NCBI GenBank assembly: GCA_029213075.1
Contig: JARGPO010000048.1
Location: 33,318-97,317, forward strand
Direction of reading: 5' to 3'
DNA: 64,000 bases
Origin: Legionellaceae bacterium
GTDB taxonomy: Bacteria; Pseudomonadota; Gammaproteobacteria; Legionellales; Legionellaceae
Shown: piece by piece, positions 1 to 8,988 of the stretch
Position numbering within the stretch: position 1 is the stretch's first letter
How the letters are laid out: the number at the start of each line of letters is the position of its first letter
The notes under the pieces: model-generated
Seen by the model: the letters and a program-made list of their open reading frames with translations, nothing else
Told to the model about the DNA's origin: nothing
The model's database searches: none
Translations under genes and position numbers: made by a program

Positions 1-139
1 CTGCACCACCACCAACTTGACTGCCTAATAATGCACCAACCACACCTCCGGATAAAGCTCCGATGCCTTCATTATTAATAGGCGTGCAAGCCGTTAATAA
101 GACTGCTAAAAATAAAGTTCCAACACGAATAACTCTCAT
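1..139 (-). CDS. Glycine-rich outer-membrane lipoprotein, partial (3' end beyond the window)
   Basis: Only the first 46 codons are inside the window; the gene continues past base 1. The protein starts MRVIRVGTLFLAVLLTAC, a lipoprotein signal peptide with lipobox LTAC and the lipidated cysteine at residue 18. A glycine-rich stretch follows (GALSGGVVGALLGSQVGGGA), typical of the glycine-zipper segment of SlyB/17-kDa-antigen-like lipoproteins. The ATG overlaps the alr stop codon in an ATGA arrangement, so it is probably co-translated with alr. The lipoprotein call is firm; the glycine-zipper family is inferred from this short stretch only. Confidence 0.75.
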   Translation of the reverse strand, partial: MRVIRVGTLFLAVLLTACTPINNEGIGALSGGVVGALLGSQVGGGA

Positions 140-1227
140 TTCATGACCTCATTCTTTCGAATAACTCGATTAGATATACGACAAAGTAACTCATAACCGA
201 TAGTTTCGGCTGCAAGAGCAACCTTCTCAATTGGCATATGATTACCCCATAACTCAACCGTGTCACCTAATTTAATATTGTTACAATTCGTAATATCAAT
301 AGTTAACATATCCATTGATACTCTACCAACTATTGGTACTTCATATCCCAAAACCCAAACTTTTGTATTTTTTTTAATATATCTTGGGTAACCATCTCCA
401 TAACCTGCCGGCACAACTGCAATAACAGATGGCTTATCACTTTGCCATGTGCCTGAATATCCAACCTCAGAATTAGCTTTGTATTCATGAATAGCGCTAA
501 TTTCTGAGACAAAGCTCATAACAGGTTTAAGCCCCAAGTCTGTGCCTATTTGCTCACTAAAAGGCGACACTCCATACAACGCAATCCCCGACCGATTGTA
601 GTCAGCATGTGCTTTTGGCAGCGAGAAAATCGCGGCAGAATTTGCAATGCTTTTCGGCATACTAGCATAACTTGCGGATAAATAAGAGAATTTTTCTATT
701 TGGGAGTTGTTGCGCTCATCATTTGGATAGTCTGCGCAAGCTAGATGAGTAAGCATGTTAATTTCTTCATCAACCCACGAACAAGCGTTAAGAGCAGATA
801 CAACCGCTGTTAAATCCTCATCTGCAAAGCCGAGTCGATGCATGCCAGTATTAATTTTCACCCAAACTTTAATTTTTTCTGCAGCAGGATTGGCTAACAG
901 CCATTCTAATTGTTTGGGCTGATGTAAAACAATTTCTAAGCCATTTTCGTAGGCCAGAATTAATTCAGCGGTATCAAACACCCCCTGAAAAAGCACGCAT
1001 TTACAATCAGGGCTGATTTTACGAATAGCCATTGCCTCTTCAAGGCATGCAACTCCAAATGCATCTGCGTATGGCAAAAGCGCTGGCACCACAACATCAA
1101 TGCCACATCCATAAGCATTAGCTTTTACCATAGCTATTAACTTACTACTTTTAGATCTGCTTTTAACAAGCTTGAAGTTATGCACCAACGCATCTGTATC
1201 TACATATAAACAGGTTGGTCGAGACAT
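136..1227 (-). CDS. alr: Alanine racemase
   Basis: PLP-dependent interconversion of L- and D-alanine, supplying D-Ala for peptidoglycan. The 363-aa product carries the PLP lysine in AMVKANAYGCG (Lys35) near the N-terminus. The C-terminal domain has the GYSGTW segment, which contains the second catalytic tyrosine, and then GRVSMDMLTID. The chosen start (MSRPTCLYVD) lies three bases after the dnaB stop and has an AAGGAG ribosome-binding site. An upstream in-frame start would add 14 residues and overlap dnaB, so it is less likely. The dnaB-alr order is widely conserved in Gammaproteobacteria, and the gene is probably co-transcribed with dnaB and the downstream lipoprotein gene. Confidence 0.96.
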   Translation of the reverse strand: MSRPTCLYVDTDALVHNFKLVKSRSKSSKLIAMVKANAYGCGIDVVVPALLPYADAFGVACLEEAMAIRKISPDCKCVLFQGVFDTAELILAYENGLEIVLHQPKQLEWLLANPAAEKIKVWVKINTGMHRLGFADEDLTAVVSALNACSWVDEEINMLTHLACADYPNDERNNSQIEKFSYLSASYASMPKSIANSAAIFSLPKAHADYNRSGIALYGVSPFSEQIGTDLGLKPVMSFVSEISAIHEYKANSEVGYSGTWQSDKPSVIAVVPAGYGDGYPRYIKKNTKVWVLGYEVPIVGRVSMDMLTIDITNCNNIKLGDTVELWGNHMPIEKVALAAETIGYELLCRISNRVIRKNEVMK

Positions 1228-1228
1228 A

Positions 1229-2611
1229 CTAATCCTCTCCTTGATACCCGCTAAAAGATAAATCCTCAAATCTAGTGTATTTACCCAAAAATGCTGTTCT
1301 AACTTTGCCTATAGGACCATTTCTTTGCTTGGCAATTATTATCTCCGCGCAGCCTTTATCCGGGCTATCTTCATTATAGACTTCATCTCGATAAATAAAG
1401 CAAATCAAATCCGCATCTTGCTCAATCGCTCCAGACTCCCGTAAATCAGACATAACAGGTCTTTTATCTTGGCGCTGCTCTAAGCTGCGGTTTAACTGTG
1501 ATAGAGCAATAACTGGAACATGTAGCTCTTTTGCCAAAGACTTCAAACTTCTGGAAATCTCTGAAATTTCTGCGGTTCTATTATCTGCTTTAAAACCTGG
1601 TGCCTTCATAAGTTGAAGATAATCCACAACAATTAATCCAAGCGGCCCTCTTTCTTTCATAACACGGCGCGCACGCGCCCGCATTTCTACTGGACTTAAT
1701 CCGGGGCTGTCATCCACATACAAAGGTGATTCAGAAAGCATATGCACAGCAGATGTAACTCTTGGCCAGTCATCATCTAATAATTTACCCGTTCTAATTC
1801 GGTGTTGATCTATCCTGCCAAGTGATGACATCATCCGCATAGCTAGCGAATCAGCCGGCATCTCCATAGAAAACACTAAAACAGGTTTTGAGCCTTGAAT
1901 TGCCGCATGCTCTGCCATATTCATAGCAAAGGTGGTCTTACCCATCGAAGGTCGACCGGCAACAATAACTAAATCTGAAGGTTGCAAACCAGAAGTTAGT
2001 TCATCTAAGTCTTTAAGTCCTGTTGAAAGCCCCGTAATTGCATCACCACAATGATAAAGCTCATCAATACGCGAAACCGCCTTTGCCAAAATAGATTTAA
2101 TTCCTTCCGGACCACCTTCCGATGCGGTCTGTTCAGCAATTGCAAAAACTTTGCTTTCAGCATAATCTAGTAACTCAGCTACATCACGATTCCCAGGATT
2201 ATATGCAGAGTCAGCAATTTCAGAAGCAACAGCAATAAGTTGTCTTTGAACTGATTTCTCTCGCACAATATCAGCATAAGCAGATACATTGGCAACACTT
2301 GGAGTGTTATTAGCTAATTCAAATAAATAAACCTCGCCACCCGCATCGTCTAAGTCATTGCTAGACTTCAGGGTATCAAGTAATGTAACCACATCGAATG
2401 GCTGGCTCTTACTAGATAAGTTAACAATAGCCTTATATAAAACCTTATGTTCTGTTCTATAAAAATCAGCTTCACATAGTTTATGCCCAACTTTGTCCCA
2501 AGCTTGATTCTCGAGCATTAGCCCGCCAATAATAGCTTGTTCAGCCTCAACCGAGTGCGGAGGACGTTTTAGGGGATCAACTGTTTTTTTTCTCGCTTGT
2601 AAATCTAGCAT
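1229..2611 (-). CDS. dnaB: Replicative DNA helicase DnaB
   Basis: Hexameric 5'-3' helicase of the replication fork. The 460-aa product has the N-terminal DnaB domain (PPHSVEAEQAIIGG near residue 17), then the RecA-like domain. That domain has Walker A GRPSMGKTT, Walker B in LIVVDYLQLM and a conserved C-terminal block with IIAKQRNGP. Its length is close to the E. coli protein (471 aa), and there is no intein. The ATG at 2611 is preferred over two nearby TTG codons, although no strong Shine-Dalgarno is seen. It is followed three bases later by alr. Confidence 0.97.
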   Translation of the reverse strand: MLDLQARKKTVDPLKRPPHSVEAEQAIIGGLMLENQAWDKVGHKLCEADFYRTEHKVLYKAIVNLSSKSQPFDVVTLLDTLKSSNDLDDAGGEVYLFELANNTPSVANVSAYADIVREKSVQRQLIAVASEIADSAYNPGNRDVAELLDYAESKVFAIAEQTASEGGPEGIKSILAKAVSRIDELYHCGDAITGLSTGLKDLDELTSGLQPSDLVIVAGRPSMGKTTFAMNMAEHAAIQGSKPVLVFSMEMPADSLAMRMMSSLGRIDQHRIRTGKLLDDDWPRVTSAVHMLSESPLYVDDSPGLSPVEMRARARRVMKERGPLGLIVVDYLQLMKAPGFKADNRTAEISEISRSLKSLAKELHVPVIALSQLNRSLEQRQDKRPVMSDLRESGAIEQDADLICFIYRDEVYNEDSPDKGCAEIIIAKQRNGPIGKVRTAFLGKYTRFEDLSFSGYQGED

Positions 2612-2679
2612 AGTCAACAAAAAAAAGAATAAGTATTACATTGTAATACTCTCTAGGAAGATGAGCAATGATTGAATTT

Positions 2680-2985
2680 TTAAGTTTTATAGTAACTACC
2701 CAGGTTGTTATCCTTCGGCGCTAAGCATGGTCGCGAATAATTAGGTTGTAATTTACGCATGGATAACTCATGAATACACATCTGAATATTATCTAAAACC
2801 CGATCTGCCGGATCAAAACCTTTATCCGCTCTCTGACCAGAACTAAAAATATTAACATTTCTGGTTTTTTGGTCATGAATTAAACAGCCAGCATCACTAT
2901 GCCCATTTTCATTAGTAAAAAAAGCGTAATCTATATTGGTTAATGCAAGCTCTGGCAATGTATGCATATTATCTTTAGTCATCAT
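2680..2985 (-). CDS. Small hypothetical protein
   Basis: A 101-aa soluble protein of no recognised family, starting at tandem ATG codons with a GAGG element about 13 bases upstream. The segment IDYAFFTNENGHSDAG followed by a Gly-Asp-rich stretch and DRVLDN faintly recalls the N-terminal half of YfiH/laccase-domain proteins (FFT..GG..S..NR pattern). The catalytic half is absent, so this is only a suggestion. It contains no signal peptide or membrane segment. It lies 69 bases upstream of dnaB, which is on the same strand, and downstream of the repeat-rich gap at 3.1 kb. It could be a remnant of a longer gene. Confidence 0.5.
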   Translation of the reverse strand: MMTKDNMHTLPELALTNIDYAFFTNENGHSDAGCLIHDQKTRNVNIFSSGQRADKGFDPADRVLDNIQMCIHELSMRKLQPNYSRPCLAPKDNNLGSYYKT

Positions 2986-3079
2986 AACTTATAAAATCCT
3001 CTTTCCAAAAATTCAAATCTCAATAACGCCACACTATACTCACTTAGAGTATTTTATCATCACCCAAACAAATAATCAT

Positions 3080-3240
3080 CAGGGCAAGACCTAATGGCAC
3101 AGCCTTAAGCTGCGTCATTACCCCTACTTACTCTGCTTTATGCAGGGTATCTAGGGTTTGTTGACAATTGGTGGTAACAATTAACTAAAATTCTTTTTAT
3201 AGGATACACCATGCCCTAATGACGCCGCTTAAAGTAGTGA
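3080..3240. repeat. Dispersed repeat, internally deleted copy (minus orientation), overlapping the end of the GDPD gene
   Basis: Read on the minus strand, 3210 to 3091 matches the two tandem copies at 51.8-52.2 kb. Shared blocks are GTATCCT, TTGTTACCA, CTAGATACCCTGCATAAAGC and AAGTAGGGG. The central roughly 60 bases of those copies, which contain a TGGTCCGA hairpin, are missing here. The motif TAATGACGC-C/A-GCTTAA occurs at both ends in opposite orientation (3098-3120 and 3217-3232), making an inverted repeat. CAGGGCAA at 3080-3087 also resembles the terminus of the MITE family described at 50.3 kb. The right end runs into the stop codon of the gene at 3229. No coding potential was seen in this gap. 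Confidence 0.75.
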
Positions 3241-4518
3241 AGAAGCCGCTACACCATCTTTAATATCTATATCTTTTTCAGGGGTCTCAGGAGTAAATAA
3301 AACTCTATTTGCCTGAGTAAAGTTGTTATTTCTAAGACTACACGCGAATTTGATCTCAGCTATCTGGTTAAAAATTTCCCTGGCAATTGCATCTGCTGTT
3401 TTACCATCTACGCAGATAATTATAACCCCTACATCTTGATAACCTGGAGACCGACCTGAGCTATTAGTTTTGGTTAATTCGAGCCAACTATCACTTGATT
3501 CTTCAGCATACAAAAAGATAGAAATACCTTTTTCTACCTGTAAACTATATTCAGAAGATTCAGAATCATCTCGACACATTATACGGCGAATAACCTCGTC
3601 CATTGATTGAATATTACACTCCAAACCCTTTTGCCGCATTATCTCACTACAATCAGAAAGCACGGTGCTTGTCCCTACCCCCGGTAATCCAATTAAAGTA
3701 ACTTTTCTAAAATTAGCCCAATTATAAGTATAGTCATTGGTTGGTAATTCTAATTTTACAAGTTTAAGTAAGTTTTGGGATAACACTGTCTCATCTATAG
3801 CAATATTATCAAGTAACCGTGGGTAATAGCTAAATATGCCATCAACGCCGATTTCTCTTAAATCATCCGCCATATGAGCCTTGTTTACCGTATATGAATA
3901 TACCAAAAAGCCGGCGTTTTTTATTTGATCTACTCGTTCTCGGGTTAAATAATTATGAGCGATATTAATGCTGACACATCCATATCGCTTTGCAATCTCA
4001 CAACAGTCTTCTTGCCATTCATCAAGTAGTATAGCTCGAGGATATTCAGGGTAATCTCTTTGTGCTAGCTCTATACATTTATAATTAAAACTAGATATTA
4101 ATGGCGGAGGTTTATTTTGCGGCCAATATTTTTTTACTATTTCTAATGCAATTTTTGTCGTCTTAACTTCTGTGTCACCACACGGTTTTAATTCAATATT
4201 GGCATTTAAATCGAGCTTTGTAAGCAACTGAATTGCTTCAACCAAGGTAGGTACTTGTGTATTTTGAAATGATTGATTAAACCACGAACCGGCGTCCAAT
4301 GTTTTAATATATTCTAAAGTGCAACTAGCAACATAGCCTGTGCCATCTGTAGTTCTTTCAAGGCTTTCATCATGAAATAAAATGGCTTGTTCATCTTCTG
4401 TAAGCATTACATCAAATTCCACACATTTCGCACCTTTATCTTTTGCATCAATAATAGATGCAAAAGTATTTTCTGGTGAAGACGCGCTCCCACCCCGATG
4501 AGCTATCAAATAAAGCAC
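3229..4518 (-). CDS. Glycerophosphodiester phosphodiesterase fused to a degenerate kinase-like P-loop domain
   Basis: Residues about 1-235 (from the GTG start) form a GDPD domain. Visible are the catalytic LIAHRGG...PENT block, the metal-binding FDVMLTEDEQAILFHD segment, IELKP, and the closing GVDGIFSY. This domain hydrolyses deacylated phospholipids to glycerol-3-phosphate plus an alcohol. The remaining 190 residues resemble the start of a shikimate-kinase-like P-loop NTPase. The loop reads GLPGVGTST, however, with threonine where the essential lysine should be, so nucleotide hydrolysis is doubtful. The GTG start is preferred because TGGAG sits 8 bases upstream; an ATG 13 codons earlier lacks this. 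The last residues and stop codon fall within repeat sequence, so the original C-terminus may have been replaced. Cytoplasmic; no signal peptide. Confidence 0.8.
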   Translation of the reverse strand: MLYLIAHRGGSASSPENTFASIIDAKDKGAKCVEFDVMLTEDEQAILFHDESLERTTDGTGYVASCTLEYIKTLDAGSWFNQSFQNTQVPTLVEAIQLLTKLDLNANIELKPCGDTEVKTTKIALEIVKKYWPQNKPPPLISSFNYKCIELAQRDYPEYPRAILLDEWQEDCCEIAKRYGCVSINIAHNYLTRERVDQIKNAGFLVYSYTVNKAHMADDLREIGVDGIFSYYPRLLDNIAIDETVLSQNLLKLVKLELPTNDYTYNWANFRKVTLIGLPGVGTSTVLSDCSEIMRQKGLECNIQSMDEVIRRIMCRDDSESSEYSLQVEKGISIFLYAEESSDSWLELTKTNSSGRSPGYQDVGVIIICVDGKTADAIAREIFNQIAEIKFACSLRNNNFTQANRVLFTPETPEKDIDIKDGVAASSLL

Positions 4519-4703
4519 TGTTATTTCTCCAACCCTGAAACAAACATAGTATTTCAAAATTATTCAATAATCTCAAATGACGCTATGATTTGGTCTCTAA
4601 ATAGACAGAAATTGAATATAAAACCAACATTTTTAAATTAAAGTATTGAACTTCATATCATTCATGAATTACAGTTGATTAAGTTTTATAAAATGGAATA
4701 TAT

Positions 4704-5939
4704 ATGGATATTTTAATCGCACTTACTAACGAAATTAACTGTATATACACTAAAAACAGCATCACCACTAAATATTTTGAAAAAAAAGCTCTTAAATTTT
4801 TGCTAGAGGAAATAGTAAAAATCAACTCTGTGAATGAAGATGAAATCACTATAAAAAATACTAGAGTTTATATCCTTTTTGAAGGATTCTACAAATTTGT
4901 TGATAATTATACCTTAAAAAAAAACCTTATATCAGCCAGAGAAAACCTATGGAAAAATCATTTTGGCGTACCAACAGTTCAATTTTTACTTTCACATAAA
5001 AAAGAAATCCTAAGTACCCAAAAAACTTTTAATATTTTTACAAATAAACAACCTGACTTAGTTAACAAACCATGGATGATTAATAAACAAGAAAAATTTC
5101 ATATAGATCAAACAAACAATGTATTTATTGATCCAGAAAGCATACCAAAAATAGTTGCACCATCTGAAAAAGAGAAAACAGGAGAGTTTACTAAGACTCA
5201 TAATCCTTTTGGTGGTTTTACTACTAGCCCTTGTGATCCTGTTTCTATGAAATTTATCGCGCATGCGTCTCACATTGCTAAAAATAACGGCAGTGTTCTT
5301 GAGATCGGCGCTGCCTTTGGAGCTGCTACTCTAGGAGCTATAGAGAAAGGTGTGAAAGTATTTTGCAATGATATTGCACCTGAAAATTTAGCCGTTGTTA
5401 AGAATCGACTCATGAAACTTAATGGTAATACCAAAGATATCAATTCTCACAAAGATGATAATTTAGTTCTTATTCCTGGCAAGTTTCCAGATGAATTACA
5501 TAGCCTGCCAAAAAAATCTTTTGACGCTATTTTAGTTTGCCGGGTATTACATTTTTTTTCTGGAGAAAAAATTGATGAATCATTAGCATTTTTAACTAAA
5601 TTACTTACACCAAAAGGTAAACTATATATAGTTTGTGAAACTCCTTTCCTAAAAAACTGGCAAAAATTTATACCTGAACTTAATAGCCGCATTCAAGCTG
5701 GAGAAGAATGGCCTGGAGAAATAAATAATCCTGCCAACTTTGAAAGTAGTGGAAGAGTGAAGTCACTACCTAAATTCGTTAACTGGATGACGAAAGAAGT
5801 TCTTGAAAGAGCTGTTAAACGCGCAGGTCTCATGGTCGAAGAAGTAAAATATATAAATAGAAAAGGCCAGTTTCCAGATGATATGCTTTTAGAACAAGGT
5901 GGAAGAGAAAGCGTTGGTGCTATAGGGGTATGTCAATAA
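4704..5939 (+). CDS. Class I SAM-dependent methyltransferase with an unknown N-terminal domain
   Basis: The 411-aa protein has a Lys- and Asn-rich N-terminal region (about 1-170) of no recognised family. The C-terminal half is a Rossmann methyltransferase. Motif I is VLEIGAAFGAATLGA (around residue 197), the acidic loop is KVFCNDIAPEN, and motif IV-like FDAILVCRVLHFF is followed by the LLTPKGKLYIVCETP strand. The substrate cannot be deduced. It is transcribed towards the 1012-aa gene and ends 10 bases from that gene's stop codon. The very A-rich codon use of the N-terminal half differs from nearby housekeeping genes, fitting an accessory or acquired gene. It may be an effector, but no secretion signal can be demonstrated. 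Confidence 0.75.
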   Translation: MDILIALTNEINCIYTKNSITTKYFEKKALKFLLEEIVKINSVNEDEITIKNTRVYILFEGFYKFVDNYTLKKNLISARENLWKNHFGVPTVQFLLSHKKEILSTQKTFNIFTNKQPDLVNKPWMINKQEKFHIDQTNNVFIDPESIPKIVAPSEKEKTGEFTKTHNPFGGFTTSPCDPVSMKFIAHASHIAKNNGSVLEIGAAFGAATLGAIEKGVKVFCNDIAPENLAVVKNRLMKLNGNTKDINSHKDDNLVLIPGKFPDELHSLPKKSFDAILVCRVLHFFSGEKIDESLAFLTKLLTPKGKLYIVCETPFLKNWQKFIPELNSRIQAGEEWPGEINNPANFESSGRVKSLPKFVNWMTKEVLERAVKRAGLMVEEVKYINRKGQFPDDMLLEQGGRESVGAIGVCQ

Positions 5940-5949
5940 TTAGGGGGCG

Positions 5950-8900
5950 TTACAGGCTCGGTCCACCCTTAGTATCCCGATGATCGTTCCCAGTGCTATC
6001 ATCATTAGAGATAGTTGCATCATGAAAATCTGTTGTTTTTACAGGTTGATAACCACCTTTTTCTGTGACAGTTGAGGATTGTTCTTCTATGTCAGATCTA
6101 ACTGCTGGATTACCACTGGCAAGTTCTGTTGCCTTTGTAATATCTGTATAACTACTTGGGTCACTGGAATCTTCTAGTTGCTGTTGAAGAGCAGGTGATT
6201 TAGCCATTGCTTTAAACATATAATTCGTGAGTCCATCATTATGAGATTGCATTGGTTTAGCATACTCTTGATGGAGGTTATCTATGCTAGACTCTTCAGC
6301 ATAATTAGAATCCAATGAATGCTTGAGAGTTTTCTTTGCATTAATTTTATGGCCAGCACCTTGGTCAACTAGAGAAATAACAGCAGTTGCTCCATATAGA
6401 TTTCCCTTATCATAACATTTATCTATACATGCTTTTAAATTGTCCGCAGCTTTTATAGCCTCACCTTCATTTGTGGCACTAGATAAGGAAATAAAAGCCT
6501 CTCTCAATTCTGCTGGAATACCACTCGTATTTTCCAATATTTCTTCACGCTCAAAAATAATAGGAGTCCGCTCGTTACCACTTTTGCAACCCATTAATGA
6601 TTCATCTTCAATAAATAAAGATAATGCTTGAACCAGCTTGGCATAGTCATGCCTAAAATGCAGATCAAAAGCCATAACTTTTCGTAAACTAGTTTTTACA
6701 AGTTCAGATACATTTTCTTTGTCTATTTTCTTAAGTGGTTTTTGCCAATGCTCTTTTAATCCTTGAATATTCTTTTTTAAAGTCCTGCCTTCAGATGAGT
6801 TTACAAAATAAACTGATCTAAATAAGCTTAGAAACTTGCTTATAATTCCTTTTGGCTTGGAGCTTTGCAAAAAACTCTTATAATTATCAATGAACACGTC
6901 TTCTTTTCTAATGTTGTAGCATAAGGTCATTTCTGACAACAACGTTGCTTCATTTTGAATTGATGTGCTTGGCCCTATCCTATGATACCCAAGAGGATTT
7001 CCATGACCATTTACAGATATTGCCTGAACTAAACATAATGATTTACTACCATTATCTATAATTTTACGGTTATGTTCATGCGCCCCTAATATAATGTGAC
7101 GAGCACTTTGAGTTTGGTAGTTTCTTTTAAATGGATTTAAATCATCAAATATATCTTGCATAGCTGTTAATAGATTATAAGTAAATGGGTTTTCAATATC
7201 ATGCTCTGCAACTAATGTAGATATTTTTACCGTAGCATCCTTAATATATGGTTCATCGAATATTCCTAAGCCTGTTTTAACTGGTAGTGATGGTGTTCTA
7301 ATTTGTAAACATTTTGGGTGATAATGTATTTCATCTCCCTCTAATCGGTATGTTGTAATCCCTCTATGAGCAAAATAATTACCTACTCTTCGATCATGAG
7401 ATGTAACTTCAGAACCATCTATTTTCTTAGCTAAGCCAAGTGTATTGTCTGTGTGCAGAATATCTTTACCTGTTGCTGTTATTGTTTCAGCAAAGTGTTT
7501 GGCTTGAGATTTTTTTTCTTTATAGTCTTTAGATTTTTTATCTGTTTTTAATGCTAAATTAGTTTCAGCTCTAAGGTGTTTTAATAAAATATCATGACCA
7601 ATAGGTGTGATTTCAGATCTCTTGTTATCTAAAATACGATTTAATTTATCTAAATCAATTATTTTAGTGTCAACATCTACTGCTTCGGTTAGTGCATCAG
7701 CAAATGCTTTCATTACTAAAACATTAACCTCTCGCATAACATTTTTATGAATTCTTTGGAAATCATCAGAGTTAATATCTATTTCTGGAAATAGTTTTTG
7801 GTATACTCTAAATGCTAAAGATAAATGAAAATGTAGTTCCTGATGTAAGAAAATTATACTTTTCTTACTGGGTAAATTATTAAGGACGTCTAGTATTGTT
7901 TCGCAATTGTCGCTTGGTAGGTATTTTTTTAGTTCATCATTATATTTTTCTTGGAGCTTAGCGTTTTGGGATATATCAAGACTTACAATTGTTTTTTCAT
8001 CTTCAAAAAGTATTCTCCCTTGAGGATCGAAAACGGGACTTTCCTCAGCCACACTCTCCTTGAGAGCATTATCTAGAACAACCTGAACGTCGTTAAATAA
8101 ATGAAGCTCCTTTTGACTAATCCCAAACGATTTTAACTTTTCTATTTTCTTTTTTATAATTTTAATTTGTGCTGGATCAGTATAAGTTAATGCTAAACGC
8201 TCTAAATATATAATATAGCTGAGTTTAGCTTGATCATAATCTTTCTTCTCAAGGGAGGTATTGATAGCCATTTTTAATCTCGTCATAAACTCCGCGCTAC
8301 TTTCTTGAGTTGAAGTAGTCGGGATTATGATCCTTTGTGCTTGTAATTTGTACTCTCCATATGGGTTTGATGGGTTATCTATCTCAATAGCATCAATCAA
8401 CTGATTAAATATGCTTTTAAAACCATTTAAATCATATGCAGCAACAGTATCTAATGCCATATACAAACTTGAGTCATTATGATCCATGTTTTTTAATATA
8501 TCTATTTTTTTATTTAATGTATTTCTTTGCTCGTCATGTAAATCCGTTGTTGTTAAATATTGTAAGTATAAAACAAATAAATAATTTACTTCACTAGTTT
8601 GCCCGTTGTCTTGTGCTTGCTGTATAGACTCAATTAATGACTCTTCTATATTGTCTGGTGGACTTTGTCTTAACTCTGATATTACTCTTCCACGAGCTTC
8701 ACTAGCTTTTAGGTCAACATTATCTTGATTAAAATCAAGATATTCGATAATACAATTTGTTTTAACCTCTTTATCAACCTGATTAATTATTTTTACTAAA
8801 TAGTTTTTAAAGTTATCTTCTTCAAAAAAATCAACATTTTGAGTTTCTATATCAATATCATCATCAATTTTCGCAATTTTCATAAATTTATCTAGAATAA

Positions 8901-8988
8901 CTATGCGAGACTCACGATCGTCTATATTTAATCCTGGTCTAATTCTCAAACTAAGTTTATCAAATGCTGCTTTTGAGTATGGCACCAT
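5950..8988 (-). CDS. Large protein with CX5R phosphatase-like motif, candidate host-directed phosphoinositide phosphatase
   Basis: A 1012-aa hydrophilic protein without signal peptide or clear membrane helices. Residues 801-808 read CKSGNERT, fitting the CX5R(T/S) catalytic loop of cysteine-dependent phosphatases. The loop is close to the CKSGKDRTG loop of the SopB/IpgD inositol-phosphate phosphatases and related Legionella effectors. About 70 residues later comes DQGAGHKIN (from residue 875), which resembles the N-x-G-x-x-G-x-K segment that follows the catalytic loop in SopB-like proteins. Other conspicuous segments are HRGITTYRLEGDE, ILGAHEHNRKI and VNGHGNPLGYHRIG. The C-terminal 100 residues are acidic and disordered-looking. 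Its first 29 bases overlap the upstream 247-aa gene. Phosphatase activity and secretion are inferences. Confidence 0.7.
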   Translation of the reverse strand: MVPYSKAAFDKLSLRIRPGLNIDDRESRIVILDKFMKIAKIDDDIDIETQNVDFFEEDNFKNYLVKIINQVDKEVKTNCIIEYLDFNQDNVDLKASEARGRVISELRQSPPDNIEESLIESIQQAQDNGQTSEVNYLFVLYLQYLTTTDLHDEQRNTLNKKIDILKNMDHNDSSLYMALDTVAAYDLNGFKSIFNQLIDAIEIDNPSNPYGEYKLQAQRIIIPTTSTQESSAEFMTRLKMAINTSLEKKDYDQAKLSYIIYLERLALTYTDPAQIKIIKKKIEKLKSFGISQKELHLFNDVQVVLDNALKESVAEESPVFDPQGRILFEDEKTIVSLDISQNAKLQEKYNDELKKYLPSDNCETILDVLNNLPSKKSIIFLHQELHFHLSLAFRVYQKLFPEIDINSDDFQRIHKNVMREVNVLVMKAFADALTEAVDVDTKIIDLDKLNRILDNKRSEITPIGHDILLKHLRAETNLALKTDKKSKDYKEKKSQAKHFAETITATGKDILHTDNTLGLAKKIDGSEVTSHDRRVGNYFAHRGITTYRLEGDEIHYHPKCLQIRTPSLPVKTGLGIFDEPYIKDATVKISTLVAEHDIENPFTYNLLTAMQDIFDDLNPFKRNYQTQSARHIILGAHEHNRKIIDNGSKSLCLVQAISVNGHGNPLGYHRIGPSTSIQNEATLLSEMTLCYNIRKEDVFIDNYKSFLQSSKPKGIISKFLSLFRSVYFVNSSEGRTLKKNIQGLKEHWQKPLKKIDKENVSELVKTSLRKVMAFDLHFRHDYAKLVQALSLFIEDESLMGCKSGNERTPIIFEREEILENTSGIPAELREAFISLSSATNEGEAIKAADNLKACIDKCYDKGNLYGATAVISLVDQGAGHKINAKKTLKHSLDSNYAEESSIDNLHQEYAKPMQSHNDGLTNYMFKAMAKSPALQQQLEDSSDPSSYTDITKATELASGNPAVRSDIEEQSSTVTEKGGYQPVKTTDFHDATISNDDSTGNDHRDTKGGPSL

